Source: Diphasiastrum complanatum (lineage: Eukaryota > Streptophyta > Lycopodiopsida > Lycopodiales > Lycopodiaceae). From it: a stretch of 64,000 nt of DNA. The stretch is taken from positions 4,378,858 to 4,442,857 of the forward strand of contig CM055106.1 of NCBI GenBank assembly GCA_029204225.1, written 5' to 3'. Under the pieces are notes generated by a model. That model was not told the origin of the DNA. It ran no database searches and worked only from the letters and a program-made list of their open reading frames with translations. How positions within the stretch are numbered: the stretch's first letter is position 1; every line of letters begins with the position of its first letter. Position numbers and translations under genes: made by a program. Shown here piece by piece: positions 56,331 to 64,000 of the stretch.

Positions 56331-58749
56331 CTATACTAGCTAGTTACTACAATGTGCAATTATTTTGACAATGACAACAACCACAATCACCACATGTCCA
56401 AATAGCAACGATTATATTTGTTTACTTCAAAAGATAGCTATTTGAAACCAAGTGCGAAGTGCATTGTGGATTATTCAACCTTTGCCTACCTTAAGGAGCC
56501 AAAAAAAAGTGCAAATCAGAAAACAAGATCAGGCTTGGACAAAGAGGAGAATCAAGGTGCAAAGCAAGATAAAATTGAGTGGACCACAAGGTGGATAATA
56601 AATGATAAATCTTTTGGCTCAAGTAGCATTGATACATGTGCAGAACTGTTCAACTTGGAGCCCTGGAGCTCAACACAAAGTGTAACAACAACAAATCCAT
56701 AGCTCAAAAGAGTTTCAAAGTCAAGCTCAAAAGCGAGAAAGGTGGATGTCTCAGCAACCCTGGTCACTACTTAATGAGATTTTCGGGTTTTATATAAGGG
56801 ATATGAGATCTACGTTTTTCTCAAACAAAGCAGAATTTTCAAGTTGTTTATTTTCCAATGTAAAGAGCCAAGCCTCTGATTTGTGGTGTGGCAGCTACCA
56901 TGTTAATTGGCCAATGAATTGAGTGTTGTGACAAGTAGCTTAAAGTACTTAAGGATTAGTTGGAGACTCGTTTTGATTAATCTGACACCCAATGCCACTA
57001 CAATCAGAATGTAGCCAATGCCAACTTCCTATGGCTCATAAACTTTGATTGGTTCTAGCAAAGTCATGAGAGCTCAAATTGATGTGTAATAACCTCACAC
57101 AATATAGGCATGGTCAAAGGAAGTCTAGGGATCAATAAAATCTAGAGAGAAAAAAGCTTGCTTTACCATATCTTGCTTTGAAATTTTTTTTTTTTGGGAA
57201 GAGGGGGAAGGAGGGGCGGGGTTTGCTAAATCACACCATAACTAGAGTGGAATGCCTCTAGCTTGTTGGTCTGATGTAAGTTGGCTGACTTGCTTGAAAG
57301 GAAGTTGCTGACACAGGAGACTTGGTCTGGCATGCGCTCAATGTTGGTGACATAGCTTCAAGTTGGTTAAGTTTGATCTTTGTTGGTGGGTTGGTTGCTT
57401 GTATGTCAGTTGGTTGGGCAACTGTTGCAAGCTAGGAAACTAAATTGTGGTTCCTAGATCCCTTTGGAATGACTATGCTAAAATATGTTAGGCTGTTAAG
57501 AATAGCGGTAGTGTTAATAGTGGTGTTACTGTGTTAATATTAGTGGTAGCTTGTAGGTAGTGTTAGTCTTTTGGTTTTTAAACATTATGGCAATAGGTGG
57601 ATGTATGAGACTTGGAGGAATCGACAATCTTGTACTACAAGGAATAAAGCCTTCTTCCACTTTTAGCTACCATTGTAGCTAGGGTGAGAGAAGATATGAC
57701 AAAAAGTATCTCTTTTATTAGTAAATGACAACAAAGTCCAAAAAGAAATGGCGCTCAAGAGAGGAAAGACTATGCAAAAGTGTCGTATGCAAAGGTTTCA
57801 TTTTATTGATGAGGTTCTCATGGTTTTTACAAGGTATCAGGGCAGATCCATGCCATTCTAATCCTTATGTAAGAACCATTTATCTTACACAAATCCATGT
57901 TGTCCAAGACAACATGAGGAGAACCCTTACTTCGGGACAGCGTAGGTGTCATTACACGCAGAAAGAAACTATATTACTTATGAAGTGATATAGTCGAACT
58001 GAGTAGAAACCAAGTAGTTTTCGTACTTAGGGTCTTTAACAGTCACCTAGAATGGCATACATTTGTGAAGAGACACCTTACCTTTCGAGCATATGTGATG
58101 CTTGCAAATTCTGAAAACTGTTTGGCAAATTCTTACCTGGATGATTGTAGCAGTGGTATCTTGTGAGGATGCCATGTTTTAGTCCCCTCGAGTGCTCTTT
58201 GCCTTCCTTAGTATTAAACCATTTATAACGTTATTGTCAGCCTTTTTGAAAGCGAAAGTAAGTACTTTATGGAGAGCCTACCATTCACTGTTTATACAAA
58301 TATTAAGCGAATGGTTTAATGTGCATACCTGTGCAAACGCTTATAGCTTTGTGGCTCGAAGCCGAACCTAACCGAAAATGAAGATAGTAGTAATATTCGA
58401 TGCTACAGAGAGCGCAAGTTCCATTTGTTAGTGCTAATATACAGTAGTATTCCCTTTGCAAGAGCAGTCATTTGCAAGTATGATAACGAAACTGGTTATA
58501 GCATGAGGTATAGTAATCATAAACAAAATGTGCCAGCAACTGAGTTGTATGTTTTGATAAAAGTATGAAACAACCATAGCATCATTTCTGGAGTATGTAC
58601 GTAACCCTTAGTTACTTAAGGAACAACCACATATTCATGTTGTCCATTGAAGGATAGTAACGTATAATGTAAACTATAGTTATCACACCAAGATATCATC
58701 CATTCATATCCATGATAAGGAGCTTGAAACCAAACAACCATTCATGAGT
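56331..58749. other. 2.4 kb with no recognised gene
   Basis: A 94-codon frame at 56418-56702 (Lys/Glu-rich: KTRSGLDKEENQGAKQDK) may be a further retroelement piece but has no known motif. A T-run at 57185-57197 is followed by a G-rich stretch. The rest is unremarkable. Confidence 0.35.
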
Positions 58750-58754
58750 TATGA

Positions 58755-59100
58755 AGTGCTTCATCGCTGGTCATTATGAAGCTTCTGTCTCAGTTTATCA
58801 CATATGATGTAAAACTATCATTAACATGCATTCTGAAGTATGCGGAAGGTAATACTGGATCATTGCTGGTCCATCGCTGGACAACCTACCATATATATCA
58901 ACATTTTGATTCTCTTTCTAATGATAGATCACTGCAGGTCCATCGTTGGACAACAACAAGTCTACCTTCAAAAAGCACTCCAAAAATGAGTATGCTTCAT
59001 CGCTGGTCCATCGCTGGACAGCGGAAAGTATATGAAGTATATATCAAGCCAAACACAAGTTGTATGAACCCTCATTGATCCATCGCTGGACAACGGGTTC
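58755..59100. repeat. cluster of GTCCATCGCTGGAC dyad motifs
   Basis: The 14-bp word GTCCATCGCTGGAC, itself a GTCCA/TGGAC hairpin with a TCGC loop, or a one-base variant of it, occurs at about 58869, 58938, 58996 and 59077. Partial forms (TTCATCGCTGGTC) occur at 58762 and 58987. Spacing is 58-81 bp and irregular. The open frame across it on the plus strand (58776-59078) is explained by the repeat. Confidence 0.65.
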
Positions 59101-59469
59101 ATACATTCCCATTCAACATTTAGAACAGCTGATAACCATCATATGTATACATGAGATGAATGCACATATATGAAACGAGCAGAACCACATACCGTATAGT
59201 TAAAGCAGATAACTTCAGGCCAGGGAGGGCGCCATCTCTTCCAACCTTCTGCTCATCGTATAGTAGAAGAAACTCCTTCGAAAATAGGCTACATATAGTG
59301 GTTTCATAGGAAGTATCGTGGAAGCTCCCTTCCAGCCAAAAAAGGTGGGAAAATATTTTTGAAAAGTATGAAGAAAAGTTGGGTTTGCAAAAAAGCTTTA
59401 GGACCCTCAAACCATATATGTTTGTTTTTAGCATGATCAAGGGTGGTGGTTTCCGGTAAAGAAGAGTCC

Positions 59470-59471
<2 letters not shown>
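59101..59471. other. no gene seen
   Basis: An open minus-strand frame of 106 codons (59120-59440) has no recognisable motif and no homologue that I can name; probably chance. Confidence 0.3.

Positions 59472-59565
<94 letters not shown>
59472..59565. repeat. (GA)n microsatellite
   Basis: About 94 bp of uninterrupted GA repeats. Confidence 0.95.
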
Positions 59566-59567
<2 letters not shown>

Positions 59568-60349
59568 TGGGTGGCTTAAATGATGACATTCTTGGAACGT
59601 ATAGAAGTCCCAAGTGGTTTCTCTCTAGTATAACCAATCACATGTATTTGGATGGGCAAATAATGTACATAAAATATTGAGTTCTGTTCCGGGCATGTGG
59701 ATGTTCATCCTCCAAACCTCTTAAATAGTTGAACAACATGTAATAACATGTTAAACCTGTCGTAAACCTCATTGTAATGTCGTTTGGCCATGTGCAAAGC
59801 ATTCTCTCATCGTTGAACCCATAGTTGTTGTTTGGCCACGTGTAAGTCATTCACTCACGTACCCAATTGTGCTTCGAAGATAGAAGGCTTTAGTACATTT
59901 ACCTTTCAAGTTGCCTATACAATCATCAAAAGAGACTAGTCTCAGGGTGGTTTCAAACTACATTGCATGGCAAATCCCAAATTTGAAATACAATCTTCCC
60001 ATTGATCTAGGAGAAAAAATGGGTCTTCCCTCACTTTCAGAATTATATTGAGTTGCCACCATGTGGCATGAGACCCATGCCACGCAAGCGCAACTCAAGC
60101 ACATTTTTTGGGCTTGAGGACACTGCTTGGAATGTTAAGTTGCCAGGGGCAACTTAACAAAAATGGACCAATCAGATGGTAGGGATTCCAAGTGGCCAAA
60201 TCAAATTGTGGTCCTTCATTGCCAAGTTTGAAAGAAGAGTGGTCCGTCAATGCACTTGCCAAAGTTCAAAAAATGGGCGACAAATAGGCAAAGAGAATCT
60301 CCACTAGTCCAAAACCACCCTGAACATTTTTTGCATGTTATTTTGTATT
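59566..60349. other. no gene seen
   Basis: Contains a run with CCACATGTGGC-like words and a short duplicated GGCAACTTAAC phrase (60140-60170) but nothing that looks coding. Confidence 0.35.
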
Positions 60350-60429
60350 ATGGAAGGGGCCGGGCAGAGGCCATTTTGCCCGGTTCGGATTTCCAAAAAT
60401 TTTTATGGCCTCTGCCTGGCCCCTTCCAT
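60350..60429 (-). repeat. hairpin element, copy 2
   Basis: 80-bp reverse-oriented, internally shortened copy of the element at 59-194. Arms 60350-60373 and 60406-60429 pair with one mismatch. The flanks TTGCGTAATGG and TATTATGG correspond to those of copy 1 when reversed. Confidence 0.7.
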
Positions 60430-60679
60430 TGCGTAATGGATTTTTGGACCCTTTGTAAACCAATCCTTAGCTGCCATGTGGCAGGTGCAAGCAAAATCAG
60501 CACTAAATTTTTTGAGACCAATCCGATGCTGCCAAGTGGCAGACGCAGGCAAAATCTGCACTAATTTTTTTTTAAAAAAACAGGTGACTATTCTGCTTTT
60601 TAATCTGTTTAGAAATGGGCAAAATAGTTAGCAAAAATCCATTACGTAATGGGAAGTTAGAAAGAAAGTCCAAGGATGT

Positions 60680-61010
60680 CAGCGTGAAACGGTCATTATG
60701 TCCAACGGTCGCTCTTCTTATGACGTAGCCAGAGCATCTCAACCGTCCATCTCGGCAATGGTCGGTTGAGTTTTCTCGATATTATTAATGAAATGCTTTC
60801 GCTTCTTTGGCTGGCTTCGATCAAATCCACTCTCCATGCTGAGGGCGAGGGAGGGAGGTTCGATGCAGAAAAGAGGAGGAGGAGATTGTCCAGCAGCAGT
60901 ATTGAAGCATATGTTTGCTCGCATTTTGGTTTATTGACACCGGCTTTTCTTGTCTGCGAGGTGCGTTGGTTTTGTTTTTGTAGGTAGTGGGATCGTTTCT
61001 TGGCTTCAAT
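60680..61010 (+). promoter_or_regulatory. CpG-rich stretch, candidate 5' end of a gene
   Basis: CpG dinucleotides are frequent here compared with the flanks (ACGGTCGCTC, GACGTAGCC, CCGTCCATCTCGG). An open frame 60766-60987 reaches a strong donor-like GCGAG|GTGCGT at 60957-60965; another ATG at 60862 opens a short frame. The following 300 bp are T-rich and intron-like. I cannot name a product, and no continuation exon is identified. Confidence 0.3.
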
Positions 61011-61807
61011 GTCTTGGAAAGGCTTAGACCTACTTCTTGGCAGATATAAATAATGAAGTTAGTGACCTACTGGCACGTTGCGCCTGCAGTTCAGTGATGC
61101 TTATTTGCTTATCTTCTTTAGTCGTCAAAGCTCATGTCAACACTCAGAACCTTGTTTGAGTGCCCTAGAAACGTATTCGAATATTTGTATTTGTTTCATT
61201 GTTTTTGTTCAAGCAACGGAAGATTACATGATGTTACAGATATTGCCTACATATTCACTGTTCAGTTTTCAATTGTCGGCAGCAAATGTGAAATAAATTT
61301 TCTAGCTTATCAATTACGAAGTGTTGCATTTCCGTATGTGTATTAGGGATTCAAATTTCACGTCGTATTCTTATTCAATGCTTTTGGCTGCTTGATACTA
61401 TCTTCTTTATGTTTATACAGCTTTTGGACATATGTTTTTTCGAGTGGCCATATCCTTACAGAGGAAGCCATCTGAAAGCTATCTAGTAATGTTCTTGGAT
61501 AAAACACACACACTTTCTACATGAATTTTCCTGTCAACTCGATCTTCAATACTAGTGATCCAGAGTCTGGTACCCTGTCACCGTATGCAAATGTACGTTG
61601 TACGTGCTGGCATAGTCGTAAAGCTGAATTTATTGATTGCCAACATTTCATTTTCATTTAAAAAAGGTAATTTAACTTCGCTTTGGTTGGTTATATGAGG
61701 TTTGATGCCAGATGACCTGTAGTAGGGCAATGGCTCTCCAAGATTGCACCAAATCCTAACTGAAGATGCCAATGATGCCAAATCCCACACAAATCTCGAA
61801 AGCAACT
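61011..61807. other. no firm gene; intron-like or intergenic
   Basis: T-rich. Overlapping short frames at 61078-61346 in two frames are not convincing. On the minus strand, 61578-61800 lies just downstream of a primer site and has a frame (EVKLPFLNENEM) that may be the very start of an element's internal region. Confidence 0.3.
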
Positions 61808-61819
61808 GCTTTGATACCA
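61808..61819 (-). promoter_or_regulatory. primer-binding site of LTR element H
   Basis: Minus-strand TGGTATCAAAGC, one base different from the common tRNA-iMet site, two bases inside the LTR end. Confidence 0.55.
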
Positions 61820-61821
61820 AA

Positions 61822-62583
61822 TGTTGTACACAATTTCACAAAACCCTAAGTAAATTACCCAGCAAATTCGTCACTTTATTAATCTCAGGCAAATGTACAA
61901 AGGCAAACATGAGAACTCTCCTGCAAGTCTCCTCCCAACCATAGTTGCATAGGAATCAGATACGAAATGCCTGGCAAGGCTCACACTATATCCCCTCAAG
62001 CACCCCTTAACCCTGACACATCCTAACGTCGACACATGGCAAACTCCATGCACAGTCGACACTTGCCACTTGGTAGTACCCTGAACACATAGGCAAGCTA
62101 GTAGGTGGACTGTTTGACATGTGCCACTCATACATTGGACCAAGTGTCCCAATGAGCATATGACACATCCTGTTGACCACCGTCTGTTGACCATCCGACA
62201 AGTGTCAATCACGCACTGGACCAAGTGTCCCAGTGAGCATATGACACATGTCATGTTGACCAGTCAGTCAACTCTTCCTACTTTTTAGGAGGTCAGTCCA
62301 GCAAACTCTCATGGGACCTAGTATCCCCTTGGCCATCTCGGAATTAATCACTATAACTGATATTTACATTGCAATTTACAATTGTCTCCACAGGCCGATG
62401 ACTTAGCCATCCACAATTTAATAATCACAATTTTGGGTAAAGGGATTCAAAGTACATGTGACATCTAATCTAACTTAACTCAACTTATGCCTTAGTCTAA
62501 GTCTATCACAACCAAAAATAGGCCCCTAGTCATAGCACGCAGGCTTGGCTTGAATGATCCCAGTTAAACATTTAGGGGTAACA
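61822..62583 (-). repeat. LTR of element H
   Basis: About 762 bp on the minus strand, TGTTACCCC (62583) to TGTACAACA (61822). The inner end is fixed by the primer site. The outer end is less certain, because a purine tract (AAGGGGGAG) lies about 20 bp further out. It contains a ~85-bp-spaced direct repeat (GGACCAAGTGTCCCA(A/G)TGAG at about 62137 and 62219). Confidence 0.5.
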
Positions 62584-62700
62584 ATCAAGCAGTACTTCTA
62601 GTACTCCCCCTTAATGTTTACATTGTTAATAACATCTATGTATGAGTATCCTCCATGGCAATCTTGAATGATCCCAATTAAACATTTAGGAGTAACAATC
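62549..62700. repeat. direct repeat spanning the outer end of LTR H
   Basis: CTTGAATGATCCCA(G/A)TTAAACATTTAGG occurs at 62549 and 62663, 114 bp apart, on either side of the purine tract. The second copy lies outside the LTR. Confidence 0.65.
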
Positions 62701-63574
62701 GATCATTACTTCCGGTAATATGTGTAGATATACATGAGTATCTTCCATGGCAATTTGCTCCTTATGTCATGATTATGTAACGAACACTCTCGACTTTGCT
62801 GTGAGAACCATGATTATCTGAACCCAATATTTTTAGTACTTGATGTAGAGCTCCCTCATATGTTGCTACGATATGCTTCATTTAAGTTTCAAATGTCTTA
62901 TTTTTGTCTTCGTGTCCCTCAATGCATGTGCGTGACTTACATGAGTGTAGCATATCGCTTGACTCTGTGACTCTCCTTGGATCAAACTATTTGACTCCCC
63001 CTGAATCAAATAATGTGCTGCTGTTAACTTTTCCATAAATTTGAGAAGTTTGTTACTTGAAGATTGACACCCTTGGTCTCTTTAAACATTTTCCAAGTAA
63101 AGATCTCACCGACATCCACAACGAAAATGTTTTGATTACCATAGCACCATCACAACAATCAAAAAAGAAGAAATGGATCTACAAATGTATCTCTTGCATC
63201 AACACCCATGTTAGAAACCTGTACTTCATAAGTCCTTAGAGTCCTTGAGTACTTTCCTGTGTTGATTCTTGAATTGATTTCACTTCAATTCCCCAGGAAC
63301 TCTTACAAGATACAACTTGTGATGGACTTACTTAAATTGCTTTCGCTGGATTTTCATATAAATACCACATAGCAACCAATCTCTAACAATGATACAAATA
63401 GAATGCCATCCATGAATCAAGCAAAATTTGCAAGTAATTAGATTATCTCCAATAGAAAGATATAAAGTATGGAATACTTCCTCACACAGAGTATTTGCTT
63501 GTTCCTCAAATACTTCCTCACACAAAGTACCTGATGCTATTTTTTCCGAGAAATCTCCTACCTCTATACCTCGC
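62701..63574. other. no gene recognised
   Basis: Probably internal DNA of a decayed retroelement on the minus strand. One open minus frame (63328-63576) contains a repeated LCEEVF phrase from a short duplication (ATACTTCCTCACACA at 63473 and 63510). Confidence 0.35.
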
Positions 63575-64000
63575 ACGTAGAGTCACTTGCCTTGATTATC
63601 TTTGTCTTCTTGATTGCTTTGTAAAACATCCTCTTTAGTGTCAATGCCTGGCTACAATGACCTCATCCATATGCCATATGCCATCACATGACTTAGATTA
63701 TGCATCCATCTGTTGTTGATACTTGCAACAAACACTTGTCATTATAGCGATAACAAGGCTATGTTCGAGGTCTGTGCTTCCTATAATTGAATGGTAGTAG
63801 CAATTGTTCTGGCTGGCCCTATCCTAGAGGAATTGACTATAAGGAGATACGTCAATAGAATCCCATGTATCTTCATCAATGGGATGACCATCCAATTAGA
63901 CCAAGTATTGATGGCGCCCACTCAAAGATGAAACATAATAGCTAGAAGATATGGAAAAGCTCTATAACATTATCCATATGGAGATTTAGAGGCATCTCCA
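63575..64000 (-). pseudogene. possible chromodomain relic of a gypsy element
   Basis: Minus-strand translation near 63920-63840 gives HQYLV, a stop, then LDGHPIDEDTWDS, which resembles the core of a retroelement chromodomain (YLVKWKG...TWE). Too short and broken to be certain; it continues past the window edge. Confidence 0.35.

Noticed and set aside
61871-62254. 127-codon minus-strand ORF with repeated CVICSLGHLVQC phrases
   Set aside because: Arises from the direct repeat inside LTR H; no family resemblance and inside an LTR.
62549-62700. CRISPR-like direct repeats
   Set aside because: Only two copies, eukaryotic retroelement context.

Overview
The window is nuclear DNA of a land plant with a large, repeat-filled, AT-rich genome. 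The signs are plant LTR retrotransposons of both superfamilies, GT-AG introns, promoter boxes of plant type (telo-box plus TGGGCC) and long CT/GA microsatellites. I cannot name the species. A coiled-coil gene resembling the SSX2IP/ADIP/Msd1 family, whose animal members serve centrosomes and cilia, would suit a plant with swimming sperm (fern, lycophyte, bryophyte, cycad, ginkgo), but that is only a hint. I recognise no tRNA, rRNA, CRISPR array or bacterial-type operon.

Layout. (1) 1-7.8 kb: small repeats, a candidate promoter near 2.0-2.25 kb, a triplicated ~336-bp block (2531-3526) and one intron-containing host gene on the plus strand (about 3828-6723). (2) 7.8-19 kb: a Ty3/gypsy chromovirus on the plus strand, reduced to its ends (LTRs at 7796-8263 and 18499-18957, chromodomain at 18297-18469). 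Two broken Ty1/copia units (A and B) lie between, on the minus strand. They share one central LTR and carry the same gag lesion. (3) 19-25 kb: mostly unassigned DNA with a two-exon gene fragment (23344-23838). (4) 25.1-49.9 kb: a series of Ty3/gypsy elements on the minus strand with tRNA-Asp-type primer sites: G1 (RNase H, integrase and an extra ORF), G2 (gag to RNase H) and G3 (LTR plus leader, an intron-containing pseudogene, and a decayed extra ORF). A complete 5,957-bp copia element (F, 36381-42337) sits inside the G2 LTR with a CCAAG target duplication. (5) 50-57 kb: two decayed copia elements (D, E), a solo LTR with an AGCAC duplication, and microsatellites. (6) 57-64 kb: mostly non-coding DNA with a cluster of short dyad motifs, a second copy of the hairpin seen at the left end, a CpG-rich stretch that may be a gene start, and an LTR with a chromodomain relic at the right edge.

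None of the elements looks autonomous. No copia unit here keeps the reverse-transcriptase YVDD box, and the gypsy RT has a substitution in it. The most unusual object is copia F: its LTRs differ at only about six or seven sites plus one short indel, yet nearly the whole RT domain is replaced by about 1.07 kb of unrelated, almost fully open sequence in the same frame. The second is the G3 assembly, in which an intron-bearing host-like gene lies exactly where gag-pol should be. All protein and family assignments were made by eye from motifs.
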